Shown here in pieces: positions 1 through 7,552 of a stretch of 64,000 bases of DNA. How positions within the stretch are numbered: the stretch's first letter is position 1; each line of letters begins with the position of its first letter. A program made the translations under genes and the position numbers. The DNA lies in NCBI GenBank assembly GCA_040768925.1, contig JAXGLZ010000002.1:248001-312000 (forward strand). Direction: 5' to 3'. Source of the DNA: CALNBC01 sp040768925 (GTDB taxonomy: Bacteria; Bacillota; Clostridia; Christensenellales; CALWSW01). The notes under the pieces are model-generated. The model was not told where the DNA came from. It made no database searches and was given only the letters and a program-made list of their open reading frames with translations.

Positions 1-105
1 CCCCCATCCGCACAAGACACTCTATGCGTTAAAATGCACCCCCCTCTGGATTCCCCATATAAATTATGATATTGTGTTCTACATACAGGAACGAGGTGGT
101 TACTT

Positions 106-357
106 ATGACAAAAGAGGAATTGTTGCAACTGCAAGCGGCAGAAGTGCCATATGAAGAACGAGTAGACATTTCGGATGTAAAGATTGACCTGGATTTGCT
201 TATTGTGCAGCGCATGGAAGATTATATCCGACAGATTAAAAATCCCTATGCCTTCAAGTGCGGAGAAATCGATGTGAATGTACGGTTTTCTACCAGCGGC
301 AAAACTCTCAAAGACGCAATGGCATCCTACCTCAACGCTATTAAAAAGAAGTCTTGA
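106..357 (+). CDS. Small conserved mobile-element protein (DUF6870-like)
   Basis: An 83-residue protein with an acidic N-terminal half and a central RQIKNPYAFKCGEIDV block, followed by a conserved-looking FSTSGKTL segment. This layout (IRQIKNPY, then a valine-rich strand and TLED/TLKD) matches my memory of the small DUF6870 family found in Clostridia mobile elements; the function is unknown. The start is supported by AGGAACGAGGTGG upstream. It is followed by a strong terminator and lies in the same element as the tet gene. Family assignment is by recall only. Confidence 0.6.
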   Translation: MTKEELLQLQAAEVPYEERVDISDVKIDLDLLIVQRMEDYIRQIKNPYAFKCGEIDVNVRFSTSGKTLKDAMASYLNAIKKKS

Positions 358-464
358 CACGGGGTATGGTGTACAAAGAAGGTATTTAGCTACATAAATA
401 CGAGGCGCTCTAAATAAGCGGAGCCCCATCCATAATCACTTTTGCGGCTATCAATACATACATA

Positions 465-507
465 AAAAAGGCCCGCAGGTTTTATTCTGAAACCTGCGGG
501 CCTTTTT
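465..507. terminator. Bidirectional terminator with GGCCCGCAGGTTT stem
   Basis: The stem GGCCCGCAGGTTT pairs with AAACCTGCGGGCC and has A-run and T-run flanks, so it can end both the plus-strand gene to its left and the minus-strand XRE gene to its right. A near copy (AAGCCCGCAGGTTC) lies at 11,793-11,831, after the serine recombinases. Confidence 0.85.
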
Positions 508-513
508 GTGCGC

Positions 514-792
514 CTATTCGTTGAAATGCTTCATTGTGGCTAATACAATCTGGCGTTGTTCCTCTGTAAGCGTTCCAAATTCCAATAGGAACACCCACTG
601 CTCAGGTGTAAGAACCACGGACTCGCCTTCCTCGGCAAAAAACTGTGCTTTCGTAATGCCAAACGCCCGGCATATTGCCTCGATTGTAGGATATGTCGGA
701 GCGTTATTTCTTTTGGATAGATGCGAAATTGTGGATTGCGGCAAATCTGCTTCTTTTGCAAGTTTGTACTCCGACCATCCTTTTGCGTCCAT
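514..792 (-). CDS. XRE-family helix-turn-helix regulator, short at the N-terminus
   Basis: About 92 residues. It contains a Cro/CI-type HTH (SEYKLAKEADLPQSTISHL, then NNAPTYPTIEAICRAFGIT) and the AQFFAEE tail typical of Clostridia XRE regulators. Related proteins usually have about eight more residues (xVNKRIKEI) before MDAKGW. Here an in-frame stop lies at 808-810, so translation must begin at ATG 792 or TTG 795, and neither has a clear ribosome-binding site. The 5' end may have been lost when the Spo0A-C-like gene was placed beside it. It probably represses element genes, but its target is not visible. Confidence 0.75.
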   Translation of the reverse strand: MDAKGWSEYKLAKEADLPQSTISHLSKRNNAPTYPTIEAICRAFGITKAQFFAEEGESVVLTPEQWVFLLEFGTLTEEQRQIVLATMKHFNE

Positions 793-874
793 CAATTGCT
801 TATGACGCTACAAGGCTACACTGATAAAAGCGCGCTATCCGCGTGTAAATTCGATAAAGAAAGAGGTTATCATC

Positions 875-1135
875 ATGAATAAGGAAAAAGAGTACACGCA
901 CATCTTTGAAGAAATAGTAGCACGGAACCATACCACGGTGGAGGAAGTCCGCCGCGAAATGGAGATTGCTATACGGGCGGGAGTTAATAATCCCGACCCC
1001 AAAGTGAAGGGTCAATGGGCCAAGATACCCTGTAAGGGGGACATACCGACGCCAGATGAATTGATTACCTACGTTGTCCGCAAAGCGAAGAAAGATAACG
1101 CCGAGATGCTGCTCCGGCGTTATCTTTTATGGTAA
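875..1135 (+). CDS. Stand-alone Spo0A C-terminal-like small protein (copy 1)
   Basis: An 86-residue protein with HIFEEIVARNHTTVEEVRRE, then AIRAG-NNPDP and GDIPTPDELITYVVRKA. The spacing resembles the DNA-binding C-terminal domain of Spo0A (helices around xVERAIRHAI and PTNSEFIAMVA) without a receiver domain. AAAGAGGTTATCATC precedes the ATG. A close paralogue at 11,967-12,227 shares the ending LLRRYLLW, and a more distant one is at 52,253. The fold is inferred; DNA binding is unproven and a role in sporulation should not be assumed. Confidence 0.65.
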   Translation: MNKEKEYTHIFEEIVARNHTTVEEVRREMEIAIRAGVNNPDPKVKGQWAKIPCKGDIPTPDELITYVVRKAKKDNAEMLLRRYLLW

Positions 1136-1185
1136 GCATTACCGACAAAGCCCCGCCGAAGCGAGGCCAGTAGCGCGTTGCATTA

Positions 1186-1821
1186 TTATTTTGTGCTCTC
1201 TTTTCCGGGCGTGCCGGGCTTGGTATCCTTCGCGGGCGTGGCCGTAGCGGTGGTGGGTGCTGGCTTGCTACCCTCGGGCGCGCTTGCCTTTGTGTTGAGT
1301 TTCTCCGTTTCGGCCTTGGCGGGCGCAGCGGGCTTGGTATCTTTGGCCAGCGGGGCCTTTGCCGTCTCTGGTTTGGCCTCTTTCGCGGCGGCCTTTTCCG
1401 GTATGGGCTTGGTCGCCGGATCAGCGGCTTTTACCTCGGGTTTTGCCGGTAACGCTGTCGGTTTGGATACCGGCGTCGTTCCGGTCTTTGGAGCCGCTAC
1501 CGGGGCCGTGGATTTAACCTCCCCGATTACGGGCTTGGTTGCCAGTTCGGGTTTCGGTGCCGCCTGCACCGCCGCCTTGGCTGCTCGGGTCTTTTTCGGC
1601 CTTTCCGCTGGGAATATCTCCGGCAATACCCCATTGTCAAAGATAAGATGGAATACGATTTTTTCATCTTGGGGTACATGAAACGTAAAGTCTTTTATTT
1701 CCAATTCTTTGAGCTCGTCGGGAAGTTCAATATTCTTGTACCGCTTGACTTCCTTGCCCTCTACTATAAAACAAACCGGTACCGCGTCCCTCAATTTTGC
1801 TGTGATTTTTCCTGCCTTCAT
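1186..1821 (-). CDS. Hypothetical protein with Ala/Pro/Lys-rich tail
   Basis: 211 residues in two parts. Residues 1-75 look globular (MKAGKITAKLRDAVPVCFIV, many hydrophobic strands). Residues 75-211 are low complexity, dominated by A, P, K, T and E with repeats of AKxxKPxxPAK, resembling a flexible linker or wall-spanning tail. There is no signal peptide or membrane segment. The start follows GGCGGAAAG. I do not recognise the N-terminal domain. It lies just upstream of the tet promoter, on the other strand. Confidence 0.6.
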   Translation of the reverse strand: MKAGKITAKLRDAVPVCFIVEGKEVKRYKNIELPDELKELEIKDFTFHVPQDEKIVFHLIFDNGVLPEIFPAERPKKTRAAKAAVQAAPKPELATKPVIGEVKSTAPVAAPKTGTTPVSKPTALPAKPEVKAADPATKPIPEKAAAKEAKPETAKAPLAKDTKPAAPAKAETEKLNTKASAPEGSKPAPTTATATPAKDTKPGTPGKESTK

Positions 1822-1969
1822 TTTTCTTTCCGCCTTTCAAATTGTATTAGGCTTTCTGCCTGTGGCTCACAGCTTATACATTCACGGGTGGAAAGCAAGC
1901 CTTTTTACAAAGAGACTTTCTGTGCTTGGTCTCAACTTTTTGAATTTAGTGGAAACCGGTATTCTACAC

Positions 1970-1999
1970 TTGCAAAGTCCTCTCTTCATATGGTACAAT
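1970..1999 (+). promoter_or_regulatory. Promoter of the tetracycline-resistance gene
   Basis: TTGCAA (1970-1975) and TACAAT (1994-1999) are 18 bases apart. They sit upstream of the short leader reading frame and attenuator, the same order as in the tet(M) leader of Tn916. Confidence 0.55.
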
Positions 2000-2031
2000 C
2001 AGTAAAACCATATAAGGAGTAATTATAAAAC

Positions 2032-2055
2032 ATGCGGCAAGGTATTCTTAATTAA
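2032..2055 (+). CDS. tet leader peptide MRQGILN
   Basis: ATG at 2032 follows AAGGAGTAATTATAAAAC and encodes seven residues before TAA. As I recall it, the Tn916 tet(M) leader carries the same ATGCGGCAAGGTATTCTTAA string. Ribosome progress through this frame is thought to decide whether the downstream terminator forms. Confidence 0.6.
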   Translation: MRQGILN

Positions 2056-2134
2056 CTGTCAATTTGATAGTGGGAACAAAGTGAAACCCCTAATTTTCAT
2101 TAGGGTTGGATTTTTGTACCCAATTTAAGAATAC
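2042..2134 (+). promoter_or_regulatory. Anti-terminator arms of the tet leader
   Basis: GTATTCTTAA (2042-2051) and TTAAGAATAC (2125-2134) are perfect inverted repeats. The first arm lies inside the leader peptide frame. A second hairpin, CCCTAATTTTCATTAGGG, sits between them near 2,085-2,105. This arrangement fits the transcription-attenuation control described for tet(M). Confidence 0.6.
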
Positions 2135-2223
2135 TTTTATCATATGATTTGGCGTGGAACATAGTAAGATAGTAAGTTGCTATCTTATTATTCATTATCC
2201 ATACGTCAATTCTTTCATTCACT

Positions 2224-2263
2224 ATCCCCTGGTGATAAAAGTATTTATCGCCAGGGGATTTTT
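2224..2263 (+). terminator. Attenuator terminator upstream of tet
   Basis: ATCCCCTGGTGATAAA pairs with TTTATCGCCAGGGGAT over 16 positions (one G-T pair) and is followed by TTTTT, 40 bases before the tet start. As I recall, Tn916 tet(M) has the equivalent ATCCCAGTGATAAAAGTATTT hairpin at this place. Confidence 0.85.
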
Positions 2264-2303
2264 GCGCCCTTTTGGGCCTTGGAATAGAAGGGAAGAATAT
2301 TAT

Positions 2304-4229
2304 ATGAGAACAATTAACATTGGTATCTTGGCGCATGTAGACGCGGGGAAAACAACTTTAACAGAAAGTTTATTATATACGAGTGGTGCTATAAAAGAAT
2401 TAGGAAGTGTAGATAAAGGAACAACAAGAACAGATTCTATGCTTTTGGAAAAACAACGTGGAATTACTATCCAAGCCTCCGTTACTTCTTTTCAGTGGGG
2501 AGATATTAAAATTAACATTGTTGATACTCCCGGCCACATGGATTTTCTAGCTGAAGTACATCGCTCATTATCTGTATTGGATGGTGCAGTATTAGTAATC
2601 TCCGCGAAAGATGGTGTGCAGGCTCAGACGCGAATCCTTTTTCACGCCCTACAAAGTATGAAAATCCCCACACTTCTTTTTATCAACAAAATAGACCAAG
2701 ATGGGGTTGATTTACAGAATGTTTATCGGGATATTAAGGATAAACTTTCGCCTGAAATTCTTATAAAACAAGACGTTGAGTTGCTTCCTAACCTAAGCAT
2801 AACAGATCAAATGGATTTGGAACAATGGGATGTTGTAATTGCTGGGAATGACGAGTTGCTTGAAAAATTTACATTGGGTGAGCAACTGGATATTGAAGCA
2901 CTTAAATGGGTAGAAAAGCAAAGGTTTCAGGATTGCACCTTATTCCCTATCTATCATGGAAGTGCAAAGAAAAACATCGGGGTTAAACCTCTGTTAGATG
3001 CGATTTCGGCTAATGTAGATTCGACAACTGACAGCAATGGCGCCGAATTATGCGGAAATGTTTTCAAGGTAGAATACTTGGAAAAAGGATATCGCGTGGT
3101 ATACCTGAGGCTATATGGCGGAACTCTGCGTACGAAAGACATGGTCATGGTAGCAGATGGTGAGGAAAAAATAAAAATCAATGAGATAAGAGTTCCTTCA
3201 AATGGCGAGATACGTCGTGTGGATGTTGCCAGTTCTGGAGAAATTCTTATTTTACCCGGAACGTCATTAAAACTAAATGACGTAATTGGTAATGCTAAAC
3301 TGATGCCCCGTAAAATGTGGAGGGATACTCCCTTACCTATGATGCGGGCTAATATTCATCCAGTTAAAGGGATAGAGCGCGAATTACTTCTGGAAGCTTT
3401 AACAGAGATAGCGGATACTGACCCACTCCTGCATTATGAGGTAGATTCAATTACTCATGAAATTACACTTTCCTTTTTGGGAAAAGTGCAGATGGAAATT
3501 ATATGCGCTTTACTGATGGAAAAGTATAACATAAGCGTACAACTGGATAATCCCACCGTTATCTATATGGAAAGGCCATCGGCAAGGGCTGACTATACGA
3601 TCCATATAGAAGTACCTCCGAATCCTTTTTGGGCATCAATTGGTTTGTCTATTGAGCCACTACCCCTTGGATCAGGTATACGTTATGAGAGTCGTGTTTC
3701 TGTGGGATACCTAAATCAATCATTTCAAAATGCAGTTGCAGATGGAATTCGTTACGGCTGCGAGCAAGGTTTATATGGTTGGGAGATAACAGACTGCAAA
3801 ATTTGCTTTGAATATGGCCTATATTACAGCCCTGTTAGTACTCCTGCAGATTTTCGCTCCCTAGCTCCTATTGTTTTGGAACAAGCCTTGCGTAAATCTG
3901 GAACTGAATTATTGGAACCTTATCTATCGTTTACGGTTTATGCTCCACAAGAATATATCTCTCGTGCATATAACGATATGAAAAAATATGATGCCACCAT
4001 TAATTCAGCTAATGTAAAAGGCGGTGAAGTAGTCCTTTCTGGCGAAATACCAGCGCGTTATATTCAAGAATACAGAGAAGAAATTACTTTCTGTACCAAT
4101 GGTCTTGGGGTCTGCCTAACAGAATTAAAGGGGTATCAAGCAAGCACCAGCAGTCCAGTTTATCAAACACGTCGCCCTAATCTTAAATTAGATAAAACGC
4201 GTCATATGTTTAATAAACTGGACGTGTAA
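2304..4229 (+). CDS. tet: Tetracycline-resistance ribosomal protection protein (Tet(M)/Tet(O)/Tet(W) type)
   Basis: 641 residues, the usual length for this class. It is an EF-G-like GTPase that binds the ribosome and releases tetracycline. The G motifs AHVDAGKTT, DTPGHMDF and NKID are intact, and the C-terminal half has the class hallmarks IHIEVPPNPFWAS, GYLNQSFQNAV and GLYGWEITDCKICFEYGLYY, ending in RHMFNKLDV. The start is ATG 2304 after GAAGGGAAG; a longer open frame begins at 2,154 but runs through the attenuator. The N-terminal half differs from Tet(M), Tet(O) and Tet(W) as I remember them, so the subclass is left open. Its base composition is lower in GC than that of the recombinases. 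Confidence 0.93.
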   Translation: MRTINIGILAHVDAGKTTLTESLLYTSGAIKELGSVDKGTTRTDSMLLEKQRGITIQASVTSFQWGDIKINIVDTPGHMDFLAEVHRSLSVLDGAVLVISAKDGVQAQTRILFHALQSMKIPTLLFINKIDQDGVDLQNVYRDIKDKLSPEILIKQDVELLPNLSITDQMDLEQWDVVIAGNDELLEKFTLGEQLDIEALKWVEKQRFQDCTLFPIYHGSAKKNIGVKPLLDAISANVDSTTDSNGAELCGNVFKVEYLEKGYRVVYLRLYGGTLRTKDMVMVADGEEKIKINEIRVPSNGEIRRVDVASSGEILILPGTSLKLNDVIGNAKLMPRKMWRDTPLPMMRANIHPVKGIERELLLEALTEIADTDPLLHYEVDSITHEITLSFLGKVQMEIICALLMEKYNISVQLDNPTVIYMERPSARADYTIHIEVPPNPFWASIGLSIEPLPLGSGIRYESRVSVGYLNQSFQNAVADGIRYGCEQGLYGWEITDCKICFEYGLYYSPVSTPADFRSLAPIVLEQALRKSGTELLEPYLSFTVYAPQEYISRAYNDMKKYDATINSANVKGGEVVLSGEIPARYIQEYREEITFCTNGLGVCLTELKGYQASTSSPVYQTRRPNLKLDKTRHMFNKLDV

Positions 4230-4241
4230 GATGCGAAGATT

Positions 4242-4275
4242 GGAAAGGGAGGAAAAAATTTTTTCCTCCCTTTCC
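4242..4275 (+). terminator. Perfect palindromic terminator after tet
   Basis: GGAAAGGGAGGAAAAAA is followed immediately by its exact complement, TTTTTTCCTCCCTTTCC, 12 bases after the tet stop. Confidence 0.85.
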
Positions 4276-4364
4276 GGTTTGGATTCTCAGAAACGTTCTT
4301 GTTAAGTGAGGAGGCAAAAAAGACCCCCATCTTACTTACAACCGCATAAAGGAGGGAACCAATT

Positions 4365-4808
4365 ATGGCGGCTCCCTCAAATAAAGCGGAACGGCTCTGT
4401 GCCATGTTTGACAGCTATTGCAAAACCGTACTGCGCAACGAAAGCCGGGATATAAAGCGTGCTTTGATACGCCGCAGTAAGCGTGAACTGGCAATGGACG
4501 AGCCCATGCAATATATATTCGATTTAATCAGCTACGAGGATACTTACCCGTCGGAACAATTGGTTTTTTATGTGGACGGGTTTTCCTGCGAAGTATATAG
4601 AAATTCGTTATGCAAAGTAATGCTATCTTTGCCGAAACGGCAGCAATTGGTTCTTGTCCTTGGTTTTTGGCATCAATGGACGGACGAAAAGATTTCAAGA
4701 TACATGGAGGTGACACCGCGCACGGTGTACAATCTACGACAGCGTGCATTTCAAACAATTCGCAACTTTTATGAGCAACAAGGAACAGATACACAAATTA
4801 AACTATGA
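4365..4808 (+). CDS. Sigma-70-like factor of Tn916-type elements (ORF7-like)
   Basis: 147 residues. The C-terminal half has a region-4-like HTH: LPKRQQLVLVLGFWHQWTDE, then KISRYMEVTPRTVYNLRQRA. The N-terminal half (CKTVLRNESRDIKRALIRRS) resembles Tn916 Orf7, which takes part in activating conjugative transfer. The start follows AAAGGAGGGAACCAATT. The gene overlaps the next one by 38 bases and is probably co-transcribed with the following two genes. Confidence 0.8.
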   Translation: MAAPSNKAERLCAMFDSYCKTVLRNESRDIKRALIRRSKRELAMDEPMQYIFDLISYEDTYPSEQLVFYVDGFSCEVYRNSLCKVMLSLPKRQQLVLVLGFWHQWTDEKISRYMEVTPRTVYNLRQRAFQTIRNFYEQQGTDTQIKL

Positions 4809-5010
4809 TCTGATTTGTAAAGCAGTAGACGGCGACCCAGAGGCGCTGAATACTATTCTTAAATATTATGATACCTATATCAACGCTTTGGTGACCTATG
4901 ATTCCTTTGACGAAAACGGCAATATCTTTAAGGGGCGGGACGAGGACATGAAAGCGCGGCTTCAATGTAAGCTGATTGAGGCAATAAAGAAATGGAGGGA
5001 AAAATTATGA
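4771..5010 (+). CDS. Small helix-turn-helix protein of Tn916-type elements (ORF8-like)
   Basis: 79 residues from ATG 4771 (MSNKEQIHKLNYDL). The central motif AVDGDPEALNTILKYYDTYI matches the conserved AxxGDxxAxxxIxxxYxxYI block of Tn916 Orf8-family proteins, which pair with the sigma-like factor. It overlaps the upstream sigma gene and ends inside the start of the DUF3825 gene (TGA overlapping ATG). Confidence 0.8.
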   Translation: MSNKEQIHKLNYDLICKAVDGDPEALNTILKYYDTYINALVTYDSFDENGNIFKGRDEDMKARLQCKLIEAIKKWREKL

Positions 5011-5819
5011 TGCTACTATCCGATCTGTTCTCCTTCGCCTATGTTCCCGGTTGGTACAGCCAACTTGACGAACTGGCAAAGCTGGCATTGCCGGAGCCGT
5101 GGTGTTTTCGGAATCCGATGTACTTAACCAAGAATCCAGATACCCCGATTTTAGAGCGATATATTCACACAGTCTTTCGTAAACAAGTTATAGATTTCAA
5201 CAACGAACCAGACCCATATAAAAGGGATGCGTATTTCTATGTGCGAAACGAGGCCGCTTGTTTCCATACCGGCCTATATACCCCGCGATATAAACCCATT
5301 TACGCTTGCTTTGACCGCAATAAAAAGCGGGAAACCTTGCTTGATTGGTACTTCCGATGCTTTGCCGACGAAACATCGCCATGGCTGAAATATATAGAGC
5401 CTCTCCCTTTGAAACCTACATATCATATGACGCAATGCGGCGTCAACTACAACCCTGAGTGGCCGATTCGGGTTAATGTGGAGCACATTTTAGGTGATCC
5501 TGAAAACATTGAGCGCCTACCCGCCGCAATACGAGACGCAAGAAACTTGCCTCTTTTATTGGAAACGGCTGTGGAACTAGCACGGCGGAAAGCGGTGGTG
5601 GAACCAAGCAGTGTTGTACCGCAGGGCTATCAGGGCCGGGTACAGTATCTATTGCCAATTTGCCTGACCGACATGGAGCAGCCAGACCTTGCAATGGCTC
5701 TCAGCATCATGGACGGGTATTATTTGGGAAATACCTGCCTGACATTAGAGATGGCATTTCTTAATGCGCGGCTACTGGCCAGACCTACCGCGCGCTGGCT
5801 GGCTGAATTAACAAAATAA
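5007..5819 (+). CDS. DUF3825 domain protein
   Basis: 270 residues from ATG 5007, which overlaps the previous stop by four bases and follows GGAGGGAAAAATT. Recognisable features are LSDLFSFAYVPGWYSQLDEL, FNTGL-like ACFHTGLY, and the C-terminal VQYLLPICLTD/ALSIMDGYYLGNTCLTLEMAF/NARLL block, typical of DUF3825 proteins (predicted OB-fold, nucleic-acid related). It is the last gene of the three-gene module after tet. Its biochemical role is unknown. Confidence 0.75.
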   Translation: MMLLSDLFSFAYVPGWYSQLDELAKLALPEPWCFRNPMYLTKNPDTPILERYIHTVFRKQVIDFNNEPDPYKRDAYFYVRNEAACFHTGLYTPRYKPIYACFDRNKKRETLLDWYFRCFADETSPWLKYIEPLPLKPTYHMTQCGVNYNPEWPIRVNVEHILGDPENIERLPAAIRDARNLPLLLETAVELARRKAVVEPSSVVPQGYQGRVQYLLPICLTDMEQPDLAMALSIMDGYYLGNTCLTLEMAFLNARLLARPTARWLAELTK

Positions 5820-5878
5820 GCGCATTTTGACGTATTTCCTCAATACCCCCTTTGGTCGGACAACCGGCTAGAGGGGGT

Positions 5879-6109
5879 GTGTTATTTATAGCGAGAAAAA
5901 AGAGTTATTCTGATAAAAAGCCACGAAAAAGGGTGAAATGTCCAAGCTGCGGTTTCCCGCTCATGGATACCGCACCTGATACAAGATTGCTGGTTGTTTT
6001 AGCTCCTATGAGAAAGGGGCCGCCAGATTATTGTATCAAATGCCGTCATTGCAGAAAGGAGGTGGCTATCAAGCATTTGGATTCATATACCAACCCTAAA
6101 ATTGAATAG
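5879..6109 (+). CDS. Small zinc-ribbon protein, phage or element type
   Basis: Roughly 76 residues, starting probably at GTG 5879 just after AGAGGGGG; the spacing is short, so the start is uncertain and an upstream TTG at 5,852 is possible. It carries two cysteine pairs, CPSC and CIKCRHC, about 37 residues apart, flanked by KKPRKRVK, so a zinc ribbon is likely. Similar short Com-like zinc proteins occur in prophages. Confidence 0.55.
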   Translation: MLFIARKKSYSDKKPRKRVKCPSCGFPLMDTAPDTRLLVVLAPMRKGPPDYCIKCRHCRKEVAIKHLDSYTNPKIE

Positions 6110-6225
6110 GTTTCGACCCGCCCCCGCTGTCCGCATGGGACATGCCTGTGGGGCTGAACGGGGATATTGCGTCACGGCAACCGGCACGGCCTGTAAGAAT
6201 GTATACTGGCCGGGGCAACGGCTGA
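6106..6225 (+). pseudogene. C-terminal fragment of an unidentified gene
   Basis: An open frame without its own start reads GFDPPPLSAWDMPVGLNGDI and then SRQPARPVRMYTG before TGA. The sequence looks like real protein, but upstream it meets a stop and the end of the zinc-ribbon gene. It is the first of several truncated pieces between 6,106 and 8,143. I could not name the parent gene. Confidence 0.4.
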
Positions 6226-6343
6226 CTAAACCGGGATAAACGGTCAACCGCGTTTGTTATGAGCATGTTGCACGGAGGGGCGATTTCATTCGCTACATAG
6301 GTCAAACCTCCATGATACCATCCGAAACATGATGGAGACGACA

Positions 6344-6393
6344 ATGGGCCTGACAGGCGGCACTTAGTGCTGCTTGTCAGGCCCATTTTTTTG
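6344..6393 (+). terminator. Strong terminator before the sigma-like gene
   Basis: ATGGGCCTGACA and TGTCAGGCCCAT form the outer stem, GGCAC and GTGCT the inner one, followed by seven Ts. A second hairpin (CTCCAT/ATGGAG) lies at 6308-6337. Confidence 0.8.
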
Positions 6394-6445
6394 TTTTTGC
6401 GGCATAAGTGCCGACCTGCCGGGCTCCCGAAAGGAGCACTGGCAA

Positions 6446-6838
6446 GTGAAAATCTTATATCAATTCGCCAACGGAGAAATTTCCGAAATCGAGGTTTCCG
6501 ACGAGCTCGGAGAACTTTTGCTCGGCCTTGACCGGCAGGAGTACAACAACGACCATAGGGAAACCCGCCGCCATGTTTCCCTTGATGGCATGGACTACGA
6601 GGGCGCGCTTTTTGCCGCCGATGGCGACACCGCCGATCAGGCGGCGCTGAACATGGAATTGGATTCCCTGCGCCGGGCCATGGTCGTCCTTAGCCCCCGG
6701 CAGCGGGATTTGGTGCGCAAGGTGTATTTTGAGGGCCGGAGCATAGCCGCCGTGGCTCGCGAAGAAAAAGTGGATGAATCCTCCGTCCGGGAGCGCCTGC
6801 GGCACATCTACAAGAAATTGAAAAAGTTTTTAGAATAA
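6446..6838 (+). CDS. Sigma-70 region 4-like phage/element transcription factor
   Basis: 130 residues from GTG 6446, with AAAGGAG 10 bases upstream. The N-terminus (VKILYQFANGEISEIEVSDE) and the C-terminal LSPRQRDLVRKVYFEGRSIA, EEKVDESSVRERLRHIYKKL are typical of the small sigma-like proteins at the head of Clostridia prophage structural regions. The HTH is intact. It probably activates the phage or element genes that followed and are now largely deleted. Confidence 0.75.
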   Translation: MKILYQFANGEISEIEVSDELGELLLGLDRQEYNNDHRETRRHVSLDGMDYEGALFAADGDTADQAALNMELDSLRRAMVVLSPRQRDLVRKVYFEGRSIAAVAREEKVDESSVRERLRHIYKKLKKFLE

Positions 6839-6912
6839 CCCCCCGGATTTGCCTTTCTCGTGGCCTAACTGCGAGGGCCACCATACTGCCCTCGGAAAGA
6901 GGTGAAAGGCAA

Positions 6913-7116
6913 ATGCAACACAATCTGAAAATCTGCATTGCAAAAGAGGCGGATGCCGGAGGCATTGTCCGATGCAGAACCGTTTCCCTGCGGGAGCGCC
7001 TATTCCGCCGCCTGCTGGGAGAGCCGCGCCGAATCATGGTGATTGTCCCTGCGGGCAGCGTCAAGACGTTATCCATTCAGGAAGTGCCGGAGGAGGGATT
7101 GCATGAATGTTCGTGA
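6913..7116 (+). CDS. Small hypothetical phage-type protein
   Basis: 67 residues preceded by GAAAGAGGTGAAAGGCAA. The layout (MQHNLKICIAKEADAGGIVR, then SLRERLFRRLLGEPRR and VIVPAGSVKTLSIQEV) resembles a short protein of unknown function often found between the sigma-like gene and the helicase gene in Clostridia prophages. It overlaps the next start at 7,103. Confidence 0.5.
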   Translation: MQHNLKICIAKEADAGGIVRCRTVSLRERLFRRLLGEPRRIMVIVPAGSVKTLSIQEVPEEGLHECS

Positions 7117-7303
7117 CCCCTCCCCGCTGCTCCCCATGCCGATTAAGGCCCTCCCGTATCGGCACCAGATTGAGGCGTTCAACTTCGTATGCGGGTTGTT
7201 CGGCCTCCTGCCGGGAGGTGATGACGTTGCCCCAAGTGACGGCGAAATGCCACCTTTGCGGGCGGAGCTTCCAGAGGGCGGCCCACGAAATACGGGCGCA
7301 TAA
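7103..7303 (+). pseudogene. N-terminal stub of a phage SNF2-family helicase
   Basis: Starting at ATG 7103, MNVRDPSPLLPMPIKALPYR then HQIEAFNFVCGLFGL matches the opening of phage-encoded SNF2 helicases (xVRDPSPLIPMxTKPYPHQ, then EAFNFACxxFGL). The Walker A region that should follow is missing. After about 7,215 the frame is just a shadow of the next gene. A deletion joined the helicase N-terminus to an unrelated zinc-finger gene. Confidence 0.6.
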
Positions 7304-7420
7304 CTTTTGCTGCGCAGAACACGCCCGCGCATGGAACGCCCAGCGGCTGGCGGAATACAATCGCACCGCGAATCCGCTCAACAAGCCGGGTGGCGTCCTC
7401 TCTGTCCGTAAAAAGCACCG
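7221..7420 (+). pseudogene. N-terminal part of a phage zinc-finger/HNH-type protein
   Basis: From ATG 7221 (directly after GGGAGGTG) the frame reads KCHLCGRSFQ, then HNFCCAEHARAWNAQRLAEY and NRTANPLNKPGGV. The CxxC and CC pairs and the SQRMSDYNRTANPMNKPGG-like stretch are typical of phage proteins next to HNH endonucleases. The similarity stops near 7,400, where the frame becomes meaningless although it stays open to 7,706. It is probably truncated by deletion. Confidence 0.5.
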
Positions 7421-7435
7421 GCTAACGGCACGAGT

Positions 7436-7537
7436 ATGCCAATCACCATCAGCGCGGGCGGCGTGGTGGCGAACGCCGCCGCGTCTACACTGCCGGTGGG
7501 ATATTACCTTATATCTTGCTCTTATGCGAGAGCTTAA
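7436..7537 (+). pseudogene. 33-codon fragment resembling the start of a phage structural protein
   Basis: ATG 7436 opens MPITISAGGVVANAAASTLP and stops at TAA 7535-7537, with GAGAGGAGG then providing the ribosome-binding site for the next gene. The start looks like a phage virion protein N-terminus, but the rest is gone. It may be translated as a short peptide or be a dead relic. Confidence 0.3.
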
Positions 7538-7552
7538 TGAGAGGAGGACAAT

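Noticed and set aside
2154..2303. N-terminal extension of the Tet protein
   Set aside because: It would be translated through the attenuator terminator; ATG 2304 with GAAGGGAAG matches known Tet starts.
6110..6373. Possible large structured non-coding RNA before the sigma-like gene
   Set aside because: Part of it (6,106-6,225) reads as a protein C-terminus, and only the terminator and one short hairpin are clear. No known RNA family was recognised.
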